Of a stretch of DNA of 64,000 nt, positions 51,380-60,260 are shown piece by piece. Source of the DNA: Mesorhizobium sp. (GTDB taxonomy: Bacteria; Pseudomonadota; Alphaproteobacteria; Rhizobiales; Rhizobiaceae); NCBI GenBank assembly GCA_004020645.1, contig SAQL01000016.1:62001-126000 (forward strand), given 5' to 3'. The position numbers and the translations under genes were made by a program. Numbering within the stretch: position 1 is the stretch's first letter; each line of letters starts with the position of its first letter. The notes beneath the pieces were generated by a model. That model did not search any database, had not been told where the DNA came from, and worked only from the letters and a program-made list of their open reading frames with translations.

Positions 51380-52845
51380 CTTTTTACCTCCCAGGTGGTG
51401 ATGCGGGCGCTGGTGACGGGATCCTTGCCGTCCTTCAACTGGATACCTTGCGCCAGCAATTCGGCACGGATGCGGTCGGCCTGGGCCCAGTTCTTGGTTG
51501 CGATCAGTTCCAGGCGCCTGCCAATGGCCCTGGCGATGGCGTCTTCATCGACCTTGGCCGGCGTAACGTCGAAGCCAAGGAACAGCAACGCCGCCTTCAG
51601 CGAAGCGGCAGCATCGTTGCCCACGGCGGCAGCGTTACTGCCACCGGCAGCATTGAAATCCACAGCCTCGCCGGCCAGCTGCGTCAGCACCTGAAACGCC
51701 GAATAGGTTGCGAGATCGTCCGACAGGGCCTCCACCACTTCTACCGGCAATTGCTTTGCCGCTGGCGCAAGGTCCGCCGCCCGCTTCCATTTGCGCAGCG
51801 TATTTTCCGCCTCTTCCAGCTTGCGCACGGAAAAGTCGATCGGCTCGCGATAATGCGTCATCAGCATCGCCAGCCGCAGCACCTCGCCCGGCCATCTGCG
51901 GCCGCCAAAGGTCTCCGTCTCCAGCAACTCGTTGATCGAGTAGAAGTTGCCCAGGCTCTTGGACATCTTCTGCCCCTCGACCTGCAGGAAGCCGTTGTGC
52001 ATCCACACTTTGGCCATCACATCGGTGCCGTGGGCGCAGCGCGACTGGGCGATCTCGTTCTCGTGGTGCGGGAAGATCAGGTCGAGCCCGCCGCCATGGA
52101 TGTCGAAGACCTCGCCGAGATAGGCGGCCGACATCGCCGAGCACTCGATGTGCCAGCCCGGCCGGCCCCTGCCCCACGGGCTGTCCCAACCCGGCTCTTC
52201 CGGCGAGGACAGCTTCCACAGCACGAAATCGCCAGGATTCTTCTTGTGTGGATCGACGGCGACGCGAGCGCCGGCCTGCTGTTCGTCGAGATTGCGCTTC
52301 GACAAGTGGCCGTAGTCCGGCATCGAGGCCGTGTCGAACAGTACTTCGCCTGCCGCAACATAGGCATGGCCGCGTTCGATCAACCGTTGAATCAAGGAGA
52401 TCATGTCGACTTTGCCATCGGCGCGCGGCTCGACGAATTCGGTGGCGCGCGGCTCGACCGTCGGTTCCAGGCAGCCGAGCGTCGCCACATCCTTGTGGAA
52501 CTGGTCGGCGGTTTTTTCGGTGACCCGCCGGATCGCCTCGTTCAGCGACAGCTTTCCCGAGGCAATCTCGCCGCCGAAATCGCGCAGTGCGCGGTCATTG
52601 ATCTTGTCGTCGACATCCGTGATGTTGCGTACATAGGTGACGTGCGCTTGCCCGTAGAGATGGCGCAGCAGACGGAACAGCACGTCGAAGACGATCACCG
52701 GCCGCGCGTTGCCGATATGGGCAAAGTCGTAGACCGTAGGGCCGCAGACATACATGCGCACATTGCGCGGATCGATCGGGAAGAAATCCTCCTTGGTCCG
52801 CGTCAGCGTGTTGTAGAGGCGCAGGCCCTTCGATGCGTCAGACAT
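51376..52845 (-). CDS. cysS: Cysteine--tRNA ligase
   Basis: Charges tRNA-Cys. The 489-residue class I synthetase has MYVCGPTVYDFAHIGNARP (zinc Cys and HIGN), GWHIECSAMS (further zinc ligands), and EGQKMSKSLGNF. It heads a six-gene minus-strand operon (cysS, VOC, two GFA genes, pip, cimA) in which four of the five junctions are ATGA overlaps. Confidence 0.96.
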   Translation of the reverse strand: MSDASKGLRLYNTLTRTKEDFFPIDPRNVRMYVCGPTVYDFAHIGNARPVIVFDVLFRLLRHLYGQAHVTYVRNITDVDDKINDRALRDFGGEIASGKLSLNEAIRRVTEKTADQFHKDVATLGCLEPTVEPRATEFVEPRADGKVDMISLIQRLIERGHAYVAAGEVLFDTASMPDYGHLSKRNLDEQQAGARVAVDPHKKNPGDFVLWKLSSPEEPGWDSPWGRGRPGWHIECSAMSAAYLGEVFDIHGGGLDLIFPHHENEIAQSRCAHGTDVMAKVWMHNGFLQVEGQKMSKSLGNFYSINELLETETFGGRRWPGEVLRLAMLMTHYREPIDFSVRKLEEAENTLRKWKRAADLAPAAKQLPVEVVEALSDDLATYSAFQVLTQLAGEAVDFNAAGGSNAAAVGNDAAASLKAALLFLGFDVTPAKVDEDAIARAIGRRLELIATKNWAQADRIRAELLAQGIQLKDGKDPVTSARITTWEVKR

Positions 52846-53234
52846 TCGTGCCTTCCCGATGCGTTACTTTTTGGCTGGGCCCACTTGCGCCGAGACGCAA
52901 ATCAGGCACCAGCCTGCTGGCCGGGGCGTTTGTCCACTCTAGAAGGAAGATAGGCGAAAACGTCCGGACCAGCGCGAAGCTAGCCAATAATGCAAATGCC
53001 ACAAATGGCGAAAGACGTTCTCATGAGCGGCTTTATCGCCTCACCCAGTGTTGCCGTCAAGTCGCAACTTTCGGCAAAAGAGTCGCCGGATCACAGGTAA
53101 TGACGCGGTGAAACATTTTATTAAACATCTCGGCACAGTCATGAAACATTCGCCGGCTAGATCACCAGATGTCACGAATTGGTCGGATTCGACCAGCAAA
53201 CGCGGACACGAAGACGTTACCAGGGAAGAGAAAA
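52846..53234. other. 389-base gap upstream of cysS
   Basis: No gene seen. It must hold the cysS promoter on the minus strand and that of the small gene at 53235 on the plus strand. A short hairpin TGGTCG-GATT-CGACCA lies at 53180-53195. A locally AT-rich segment (AAACATTTTATTAAACATC, from about 53108) is a plausible promoter area. Confidence 0.45.
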
Positions 53235-53390
53235 ATGCCCCGAACCAAGCAGGACACCAGCGGCGCCAAGCAACCGGCGCTCGCCAGCCAATACCGAGCG
53301 ATCGGCCCGGCCGCGATCGTCGCCGCCCTTCTCCACACAGCGAAGAAGAAGAAGCCGGTGCAGAAGATCATATCGCCGCGCGCTGCCTGA
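53235..53390 (+). CDS. Small basic hypothetical protein
   Basis: A 51-residue Lys/Ala-rich protein: MPRTKQDTSGAKQPALASQ, a short hydrophobic stretch IGPAAIVAALLH and a basic end AKKKKPVQKIISPRA. ATG 53235 has GGGAAGAG upstream. It resembles small basic proteins of unknown role in rhizobia. The frame could also be fortuitous. Confidence 0.5.
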   Translation: MPRTKQDTSGAKQPALASQYRAIGPAAIVAALLHTAKKKKPVQKIISPRAA

Positions 53391-53472
53391 TGCGACGTGC
53401 GGCCGGCCGGTCGCCAGTAGTGGGGCGCCGGCAATGAAGGCGCTGAAGCGCCCCAGGAAATAGCTGCTGCTA

Positions 53473-54234
53473 CTAAAACAAGGTCATCTGACTGTCGTCC
53501 GCGCCGGGCTTCTGGCGCCTGGCCTTCCCGGGCTCCGGCCCCACGACGCCCCTTTCCTGAATCTCCGGCCCGGTGTTGGCGACCTTGTTGACGAGGTCGG
53601 AAACCGGAACAGCCTCGAAGAAATCGAGCCGTGCCGGTCTGAGCAGGTCGGCCACGTCGCGCGGTTCCAGCGTGCGGCAATCCAGCCAGCGGGCGAAATC
53701 CTGCGGATCCATCACCACCGGCATCCGGTCATGGATATGGGCGATGTCGGCATTGGCGTTAACGGTCAGGATGGCGCCGGTGTCCATCTCCGAACCGCCC
53801 GGCTCGGCATAGGTCTCGATCAGCCCGGCGAAGGCGACAAGCCCCCCATGCTTAGGCCGCACCCAATAGGGCTGCCCCCTCTTGCCGCCTGATTGACGCC
53901 ATTCGTAGAAGCCAGAAGCCGGGACCAAAGCGCGGCGATGGCGCATGGCGGTGCGAAACGAGGCCTTTTCCGTTGCTCCCTCCGAGCGGGCGTTGAACAG
54001 CAGCGGAAACTCACGCGTGTCCTTCACCCAGGCCGGGATCAGTCCCCAGCGCACCAGCATCGGCTGCCGGTCGGGCAGATTGGAGCCCGGCGCCTGAGGC
54101 AAGCCTGCAATTGCCATCAGGACCGGCTGCGTCGGCGCGATGTTGTAGCGGGCCGGAAAATCCTCCAGCTCCGCCAGACCGAGAAAGGCGGCAGTCTGGC
54201 CCGGCGTGGCGGTCAAGGCAAAGCGTCCGCACAT
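53473..54234 (-). CDS. SOS response-associated peptidase (SRAP/YedK/HMCES family)
   Basis: Crosslinks to abasic sites in single-stranded DNA through Cys2 and protects them. The 253-residue protein begins MCGRFALT (so the start is exact) and has ARYNIAPTQP, NARSEGA, the Glu in GFYEW and the His in HDRMPVVM, the known active-site set. The C-terminal 25 residues are a polar tail. Confidence 0.94.
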   Translation of the reverse strand: MCGRFALTATPGQTAAFLGLAELEDFPARYNIAPTQPVLMAIAGLPQAPGSNLPDRQPMLVRWGLIPAWVKDTREFPLLFNARSEGATEKASFRTAMRHRRALVPASGFYEWRQSGGKRGQPYWVRPKHGGLVAFAGLIETYAEPGGSEMDTGAILTVNANADIAHIHDRMPVVMDPQDFARWLDCRTLEPRDVADLLRPARLDFFEAVPVSDLVNKVANTGPEIQERGVVGPEPGKARRQKPGADDSQMTLF

Positions 54235-54357
54235 AAGCTAAACTCGTTGAAACGGTCGGATGCGAAGGTGGCGATGGAACCGCCGTTGCGCAACCGCTAA
54301 TGCTTCTTCAGGCCGACCGGTCCACAACCGGCTGCAGCAAATGACGATCGGAGATCC

Positions 54358-54777
54358 ATGGACGAGATGCGCAACATACTCCCGGCTGTCTCGGTCGCCA
54401 TTGTCCGCGGCGACACGGTGCTGCTGGTCAAGCGGGCGCGGCAGCCTTCGCAAGGATTCTACGCGTTTCCAGGCGGCAAGGTCGAGGCCGGCGAAACGCT
54501 CCAACACGCCGCGCAGCGCGAATTGCGGGAAGAAACCGGGTTGCAGGCGCACAACTACCGCCCACTTCGGGAAATCCACATCGACGGCGGCAGCGACGGG
54601 CACCCGGTCGACTATCTACTGACGGTGTTCGGCGCCACCTATGTCGGCGGCGAGCCCGTAGCCAGCGACGACGCCGAGACCGCCGCCTTCTATACGCTCA
54701 GCGACATGACGGCGCTGCCGCTTGCCGCTTCGGTGTTTGCCGTTGCCGAAGAATTGCTCAGGAATGCAGGGGCGTAA
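54358..54777 (+). CDS. Nudix hydrolase
   Basis: 139-residue NUDIX enzyme. The full Nudix box GX5EX7REUXEEXGU is present from GKVEAGET to ELREETGL (about 40-62). It cleaves a nucleoside diphosphate linked to another group; substrate unknown. The N-terminus AVSVAIVRGDTVLLVKRA fits ADP-ribose or oxidised-nucleotide hydrolases. Confidence 0.9.
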   Translation: MDEMRNILPAVSVAIVRGDTVLLVKRARQPSQGFYAFPGGKVEAGETLQHAAQRELREETGLQAHNYRPLREIHIDGGSDGHPVDYLLTVFGATYVGGEPVASDDAETAAFYTLSDMTALPLAASVFAVAEELLRNAGA

Positions 54778-54825
54778 CCTCCAAAATCGCCTTGCAGCCG
54801 ACAAATTGTTTGGCCACATAGACTT

Positions 54826-55203
54826 ATGATCCGCGCATCGCTTTTCCTTGCAGCTTGCCTCGCCGCCAGTACGGCAATCGGCGCGCGGCCGGCGCTGGCC
54901 GCCGAGCCGCCGTTCGAGCCGGGGCTGATGCGGCTGGCGGAGGTGCTTGGGTCGCTGCATTTCCTGCGTAATCTGTGCGGCGAGAAGGGCGACCGCTGGC
55001 GGGTCGAGATGGAGAAGCTGATTACTTCGGAAAATCCGGACCCGGAGCGGCGCGCCCGCTTCATCGCCAGCTTCAACCGCGGCTATCGCTCCTTCGGCGG
55101 CACCTACACGCAGTGTACCGCCTCGGCGACCGAAGCCATCAGCCGCTACATGAAGGAAGGCGAGACGCTGTCGCGCGACATCGCCTCGCGCTACGGCAAC
55201 TGA
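54826..55203 (+). CDS. TIGR02301 family exported protein
   Basis: 125-residue protein with signal peptide (cleavage near ARPALAAE) and the rhizobial TIGR02301 domain: LAEVLGSLHFLRNLCGE, RFIASFNRGYRSFGGTY and two Cys that may pair. Function unknown; probably periplasmic. Confidence 0.8.
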   Translation: MIRASLFLAACLAASTAIGARPALAAEPPFEPGLMRLAEVLGSLHFLRNLCGEKGDRWRVEMEKLITSENPDPERRARFIASFNRGYRSFGGTYTQCTASATEAISRYMKEGETLSRDIASRYGN

Positions 55204-55516
55204 CCTTGGCACCCCCTGCTTGTGTCCCGTGGCGTCTTAGTGCAATCCTTGTGTTGCACTTCTGCAACGGCATTAACGAAACGTTACCGCGCGGATGTGG
55301 AATTAACTCAAACTGAAGGTTTTCATCCCGCTCGCCGGCCTAATCGGCTAAGTTTGAATCGGATCGAACGCAGGTTTGGAAAACGTGACGAGCCCTTGTC
55401 GAAACGACCCTAGAAATGTCGTATTTACAAGTACTTACTTAACCTGCGTGTAAAAGGGACAGCCCAAGCCTGATCCGCATCTGCCGGATCGCCGCTTGAA
55501 AAGGGTGGACATCGCA
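55204..55516. other. 313-base gap with a long-range inverted repeat
   Basis: No gene seen. ACGCAGGTT (55368-55376) and AACCTGCGT (55441-55449) form a 9-bp perfect inverted repeat around 64 bases that contain a small hairpin GTCG-AAA-CGAC and the palindrome AAGTACTT. It could be a leader structure or a small RNA; there is no U-run or clear promoter. Confidence 0.4.
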
Positions 55517-55774
55517 ATGGAACATGGCGTCAACGACATCGACGCGCTGGTCAGGGAAGAAAAGCGCCTGACTGCCGTGGAAAGCCACAGCGAGGCCTGG
55601 GCGGAAGGGCTTTCGGCCGGAATCGAGCCGGAAATCATCGCCGAGGCGGCCCTTGAAACCGCGTTCGGCGAAATGCTGCGCGCCAATGGCGAGACCTCGG
55701 CCCTTGCCCTGCTCGACCGCATGCGTGAAAAGGTGATAGCCGGGGCCTTCGAACCAGGACGGCTGCGGCACTGA
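55517..55774 (+). CDS. Small acidic hypothetical protein
   Basis: 85 residues, MEHGVNDIDALVREEKRLTA, predicted mostly helical and acidic. ATG 55517 has a distant AAGGGTGGA; TTG 55496 is an alternative. The pattern (AWAEGLSAGIEPEIIAEAAL) resembles small rhizobial proteins of unknown function. Confidence 0.65.
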   Translation: MEHGVNDIDALVREEKRLTAVESHSEAWAEGLSAGIEPEIIAEAALETAFGEMLRANGETSALALLDRMREKVIAGAFEPGRLRH

Positions 55775-55843
55775 ACCGGATCAGGCTCTTTGACCACGGC
55801 GTGCCGCTTGGGCGGTCATGCCCCGGGCACCTGGGCGGACCTG

Positions 55844-55876
55844 GGCACCTGTAAGGGCCCGGCACCTGTAAGGGCC
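55844..55876. repeat. 16-bp direct repeat GGCACCTGTAAGGGCC, period 17
   Basis: Copies at 55844-55859 and 55861-55876, in a longer run of CACCTGGGC-like sequence from about 55826. Probably slippage; it lies just before the exported-protein gene at 55896. Confidence 0.85.
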
Positions 55877-55895
55877 TGGGCGTCTGGACGGAATC

Positions 55896-56714
55896 ATGGA
55901 GAGGCAGGCGGTGAATTTTTCGACGTCAGGCCAGCCGCGTGGCTTGGCCCTCAGCATTCGGCTGGTCGCTTTTTGCGCCGCGGTCCCTTTGGCTCTTTGC
56001 CTCGCAAGCAGCCCCGGATATGCGCTGAGTGAAATCAAGCGCGAGGATCTTCCTTCGCCAGTCACGCCAGGTGCCGACGATGACATGTCGCCGCCCGGAA
56101 CTGCGGTGCCGATGCCCGACCCGCTCGGCACGACACCGCCCGCAGCCAGCCAGCCGGCGCCCCCCGACGAGCGGGAACAGATTGAACTGGAGAGGCCAAC
56201 AGACGATGGTGGCATAGCCAATCCGCAAGTCGATCCGGATGAACCCTTGCCCGAGGTCGTCTACGATCTCAGCAAGCTGCCGGAGCCGGTCAGGCGCATG
56301 CACGATCTGATTATCGGGGCCTGCAAGAGCGGCGACATCGAAAAACTCCGGCCGCTGATCGGCCAAGGCGATACGATGACCCAATTGTCGCTGGGCGAGA
56401 TCGAAGGCGACCCGATCACCTTCCTGAAAGGTCTTTCGGGCGACACGGAAGGCCAGGAAATCCTCGCCATCCTGGAAGAGGTGCTCAGTGCCGGCTATGT
56501 CCATGTCGATGTCGGCACGCCGCAGGAGCTCTATGTCTGGCCATATTTCTTCGCGTTGCCGCTGGACAAGCTCGACGCCAGGCAGCGGGTCGAGCTGTTC
56601 AAGATCGTCACCGCCGGCGACTATGACAGCATGAAGCAGTTCGGCGCCTACATCTTCTACCGCGTCGGCATCACGCCGGACGGACAGTGGACGTTCTTCG
56701 TCGCCGGGGACTGA
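55896..56714 (+). CDS. Exported hypothetical protein with Pro-rich linker
   Basis: 272 residues: signal peptide (about 20-43, ending GYALS), a Pro/Asp-rich linker (about 50-115), then a folded domain of 150 residues (VYDLSKLPEPVRRMHDLI, YVWPYFFALPLDKLD, YIFYRVGITPDGQWTFFVAGD). It resembles an alphaproteobacterial exported protein family of unknown function. GTG 55911 is an alternative start. Confidence 0.75.
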   Translation: MERQAVNFSTSGQPRGLALSIRLVAFCAAVPLALCLASSPGYALSEIKREDLPSPVTPGADDDMSPPGTAVPMPDPLGTTPPAASQPAPPDEREQIELERPTDDGGIANPQVDPDEPLPEVVYDLSKLPEPVRRMHDLIIGACKSGDIEKLRPLIGQGDTMTQLSLGEIEGDPITFLKGLSGDTEGQEILAILEEVLSAGYVHVDVGTPQELYVWPYFFALPLDKLDARQRVELFKIVTAGDYDSMKQFGAYIFYRVGITPDGQWTFFVAGD

Positions 56715-56907
56715 GCGGCCGGCGGAGACGCAGCACAGACCTTAGGCTCGCCGGAATAGCTGTCTTTCGTGCATGGTTAAGGCGCTTTTGTTCGACGATC
56801 GCCTTTGCGCTCGATCTCAGAACGAACGGGAAGCCGGACCCTTTGCGGCATCAATTCGCTGAACCTTTGTTCGGCCCCTTTATCTACGGCATGAAGCCTT
56901 TCTGATT
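56715..56907. other. Gap between convergent hypothetical genes
   Basis: 193 bases without a gene. No strong hairpin or promoter is seen; GC falls toward the right end, where the AT-rich gene begins. Confidence 0.4.
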
Positions 56908-57300
56908 CTATTTACAACTGTATTCCCAAGTGAAATATTGAGGGTGTTCAGCACCTGGATCTTCTTCTTGCTCAGGATCTCTGCTTATTGTTATGTCCCC
57001 CAGAGAACTGACGCCGTTTTGGCAGCTGCCTTTAATCAATCCTGCAACCATTCCAAAAATTTGCAAATGGCGCTCACGGAATGACATTCCTGCAAGCGGC
57101 CCATCGTACTTTTCTCTATTATGAACCACCTCTATGCGTCGTTCGTTTGAGTCTAGGGCGACTATAGAGTAGTTAAACTCTGAGCCATCTAATTCAGACA
57201 CTCCTTTCTTTAAACTATTGAATGCGTTCGCCGAACTTATCATCATGCACAGGATGGGTAATAAAGTGGATATATATTTGCCATAATTGATATCAACCAT
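56908..57300 (-). CDS. AT-rich exported hypothetical protein
   Basis: 130 residues with a signal peptide (YISTLLPILCMMISSANAF) and a polar domain with two Cys (SCQNGVSS, WEYSCK). I do not recognise it. GC is far below its neighbours, and codons such as ATA, AAT and TTA are frequent, suggesting recent acquisition. It lies 4 bases after the dihydroorotase gene on the same strand, so it may be transcribed with it. Confidence 0.7.
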   Translation of the reverse strand: MVDINYGKYISTLLPILCMMISSANAFNSLKKGVSELDGSEFNYSIVALDSNERRIEVVHNREKYDGPLAGMSFRERHLQIFGMVAGLIKGSCQNGVSSLGDITISRDPEQEEDPGAEHPQYFTWEYSCK

Positions 57301-57304
57301 AATC

Positions 57305-58636
57305 TCACTCCGCCAATGCCTCGGAGAACTCCACTGCTCTGCCCTGCCCCGGCGTGACGATCTCGCCTTCCCACATCACGCGGCGGCCGCGCACGACTGT
57401 TCCGACCGGCCACCCGGTCACTTCTCTGCCGTCATAGGGCGTCCAGCCGGCCTTCGAGCCTGCCTGCGCATTGGTGATGGTCTCGCGACGCTTCAAATCG
57501 ACGATCGTGAAATCCGCGTCGTAGCCGGCGGCTATGCGGCCTTTCCTGGCCATGCCGAAGATACGCTGCGGGCCGTGGCTGGACAGGTCGACGAAACGTT
57601 GCAACGTCAGCCGGCCGGCATTGACGTGGTCGAGCATGATCGGCACCAACGTCTGCACGCCGGTCATGCCCGACGGCGAGGCCGGATAGGGCTTTGCCTT
57701 TTCGGCCAGCGTGTGCGGGGCGTGGTCGGAACCCAGTACATCGACGATGCCTTGCGCAATGCCGTGCCAGATGCCGTCGCGGTGGCGTGCTGCACGCACA
57801 GGCGGGTTCATCTGGATCAGCGTGCCGAGGCGTGCATAGTCGTCAGCGCTCAGCGTCAGATGATGCGGTGTCGCCTCGCAGGTCGCGACATCCTTGTGCC
57901 GTTCGAGGAAGGCGATCTCCTCGGCGGTCGAGATGTGCAGCACATGGATACGCGCGCGGGCTTTCCGAGCAATGCGCACAAGGCGCTCGGTGCAGCGCAA
58001 GGCGGCGATCTCGTCGCGCCAAACCGGATGCGAAGCCGGGTCGCCCTCGATGCGTTCGCCGAGCCGCTCGCGCAGCCGGAATTCGTCCTCGGAATGGAAG
58101 GCCGCACGGCGGCGGGTATTCCTCAGGATCGAGGCGACGCCCTCATCGTCCTCGACCAAAAGGTCGCCGGTGGACGAGCCCATGAATACTTTTATGCCGG
58201 CAGCGCCGGGTAGCCGCTCCAGTTCGCCGGCATCCCCGGCATTGTCGCGGGTGCCGCCGACCCAGAAGGCAAAGTCGCAATGCATGCGGCCAGAGGCGCG
58301 CCGCACCTTGTCGGCAAGGGCTGCCTCGCTGGTGGTCAGCGGGTTGGTGTTGGGCATCTCGAAGACGGTGGTGACGCCGCCCAGCACAGCTGCCCGAGAG
58401 CCGGTCTCCAAATCTTCCTTGTGCTCCAGCCCCGGCTCGCGGAAATGCACCTGGCTGTCGACGACGCCGGGCAGGATGTGCAGGCCACGACAGTCAACCG
58501 TCTCGCCGGCTGAAGCCTGGCCGAGATTGCCGATGGCGGCGATGCGCCCGCCGTTGATGCCGACGTCGCGCCGGCCCTCGCCATCGTGGTTGACCACCGT
58601 GCCGCCTGTCAGGATGAGGTCGTAGGTCGTGGCCAT
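57305..58636 (-). CDS. Dihydroorotase (class I)
   Basis: Amidohydrolase of 443 residues, probably the pyrimidine-pathway dihydroorotase. Motifs: DSQVHFREPG (metal His pair), IKVFMGSSTG (carboxylated Lys), HVLHIST, CEATPHHLTL and GSDHAPHT. Close relatives include allantoinase, but FREPGLEHKEDLETGS favours dihydroorotase. No pyrB lies next to it here. Confidence 0.88.
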   Translation of the reverse strand: MATTYDLILTGGTVVNHDGEGRRDVGINGGRIAAIGNLGQASAGETVDCRGLHILPGVVDSQVHFREPGLEHKEDLETGSRAAVLGGVTTVFEMPNTNPLTTSEAALADKVRRASGRMHCDFAFWVGGTRDNAGDAGELERLPGAAGIKVFMGSSTGDLLVEDDEGVASILRNTRRRAAFHSEDEFRLRERLGERIEGDPASHPVWRDEIAALRCTERLVRIARKARARIHVLHISTAEEIAFLERHKDVATCEATPHHLTLSADDYARLGTLIQMNPPVRAARHRDGIWHGIAQGIVDVLGSDHAPHTLAEKAKPYPASPSGMTGVQTLVPIMLDHVNAGRLTLQRFVDLSSHGPQRIFGMARKGRIAAGYDADFTIVDLKRRETITNAQAGSKAGWTPYDGREVTGWPVGTVVRGRRVMWEGEIVTPGQGRAVEFSEALAE

Positions 58637-58719
58637 GCTGATCCGGTCTCTTGCGGGGGGAGTGTCAGCGGCTTACGTAATGGCCGACTGTTTTGCAAGA
58701 TCAGGTTCTTTTTCCGCCC

Positions 58720-59598
58720 ATGCCCTTTGCCCTACTGAAAGATCGCGCACTCGTTTCCGTGTCAGGCCCGGATGCCGAGAACTTTTTGCAGAACATTCTG
58801 ACCACCGACCTCGACGCACTGGCAGCCGGCGAAGCAAAGCCTGGTGCCTTGCTGACGCCGCAAGGCAAGATCCTCTTCGACTTCCTGATCTCCCGCACTG
58901 GCGAGAATTCGTTCCGCCTCGACTGCCGATCCGATGTATCAGACGATTTCATCCGGCGGCTGATGCTCTACAAATTGCGCGCCAGGGTCGAGATCGCCAA
59001 GGCAGATCAGGGACTTGTCGCTGTTGCGTGGGGGGATGATTCAACCGCTTCGCAGTTTGGTTCAACGCCGGTTGCAGATGCACGGTTCCGCGACGCGTCC
59101 GTAACGCGCTTTTATGGCGGCACGGCCGCCGGCGGCGATCCGGCCGCATGGCAAGCTCTGCGCATCGCTCATGGGATTGCCGAAAGCGGCAGCGACTATC
59201 AGCTCGGCGACGCCTTCCCGCATGATGTGCTGCTCGACGAGACCGGCGGTGTCGGCTTCAGGAAGGGCTGCTATGTCGGCCAGGAGGTGGTCTCGCGTAT
59301 GCAGCATCGCGGCACCGCCAGACGGCGGGTGCTGATCGTTTCGGCCGAACGGCGCCTGCCCGCTCCTGGCACAGAGTTGACAGTTGCCGGGCGACCGGTC
59401 GGCACGCTTGGTACTGCCGCCGGCACGGCGGGCCTCGCCATAGCCCGTATCGACCGCGTCAAGGCAGCGCTCGACGCCGGCCAGCCGATCATGGCGGATG
59501 ACATCCCTGTGTCGCTCGCCATCCCGGCCTGGGCGACGTTCACTTTTCCGCTGGAAACCGTTGGCCCGCAGGAATCCGTCGGCGTGGAGGAGGCCTGA
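58720..59598 (+). CDS. ygfZ: YgfZ/GcvT domain folate-binding protein
   Basis: Folate-binding protein that helps iron-sulfur enzyme maturation, 292 residues from ATG 58720. GcvT-like fold with the signature KGCYVGQEVVSRMQHRG containing the functional Cys. The preceding open frame has no homology. The TGATG junction couples it to the HD gene. Confidence 0.9.
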   Translation: MPFALLKDRALVSVSGPDAENFLQNILTTDLDALAAGEAKPGALLTPQGKILFDFLISRTGENSFRLDCRSDVSDDFIRRLMLYKLRARVEIAKADQGLVAVAWGDDSTASQFGSTPVADARFRDASVTRFYGGTAAGGDPAAWQALRIAHGIAESGSDYQLGDAFPHDVLLDETGGVGFRKGCYVGQEVVSRMQHRGTARRRVLIVSAERRLPAPGTELTVAGRPVGTLGTAAGTAGLAIARIDRVKAALDAGQPIMADDIPVSLAIPAWATFTFPLETVGPQESVGVEEA

Positions 59599-60230
59599 TG
59601 GCGGCCGACCGTCCCGGGGCGCCGCCGCGCGCCTGGCAGCGCATGCTGTCGGGCCGGCGGCTGGATCTGCTTGACCCTTCGCCGCTTGATATCGAGATTT
59701 CGGACATCGCCCATGGGCTTGCCCGCGTCGCCCGCTGGAACGGCCAGACCAGCGGCGATCACGCCTTTTCCGTCGCCCAGCATTCGCTGTTGGTCGAGGC
59801 GCTTTTCGGCGAGCTGGCGCCGGACGCCCCGGCCGACGCGCGGCTGGCGGCTTTGCTGCATGACGCGCCGGAATATGTCATCGGTGACATGATCTCACCG
59901 TTCAAATCGGTGATGGGCGGCAGCTACAAGGAGTGCGAGCTCAGGCTGCAGCGCGCCATCCATCTGCGCTTTTCGCTGCCGGTCGAACCTAGTGCTGGCC
60001 TGCGCAAGGAAATCAAGCGCGCCGACCAGATCGCCGCCTATTTCGAGGCGACGCTGCTTGCCGGCTTTTCGACCGCCGAGGCGACCAAATTCTTCGGCAG
60101 GCCGCGCGGCTTTAATGCCGAACACTTCGATTTCACCCCGCGTTCGGTGACCTGGGCGCAAAACGCGTTCCTCAAACGGTATGCGGCAATCGAGAAATCG
60201 CGGCGTCAAACGCTGCAGCCAGCCGACTGA
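59598..60230 (+). CDS. HD domain protein (YfbR-like)
   Basis: HD phosphohydrolase of 210 residues: NGQTSGDHAFSVAQHSLLVE, the HD pair in AALLHDAPEYVIGD and a later metal Asp in RADQIAAYFE. The relatives with this pattern include 5'-deoxynucleotidase YfbR. Starts one base into the ygfZ stop (TGATG). Confidence 0.85.
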   Translation: MAADRPGAPPRAWQRMLSGRRLDLLDPSPLDIEISDIAHGLARVARWNGQTSGDHAFSVAQHSLLVEALFGELAPDAPADARLAALLHDAPEYVIGDMISPFKSVMGGSYKECELRLQRAIHLRFSLPVEPSAGLRKEIKRADQIAAYFEATLLAGFSTAEATKFFGRPRGFNAEHFDFTPRSVTWAQNAFLKRYAAIEKSRRQTLQPAD

Positions 60231-60260
60231 AAAACGGTAAATTAACCGAAAAGGACGACG

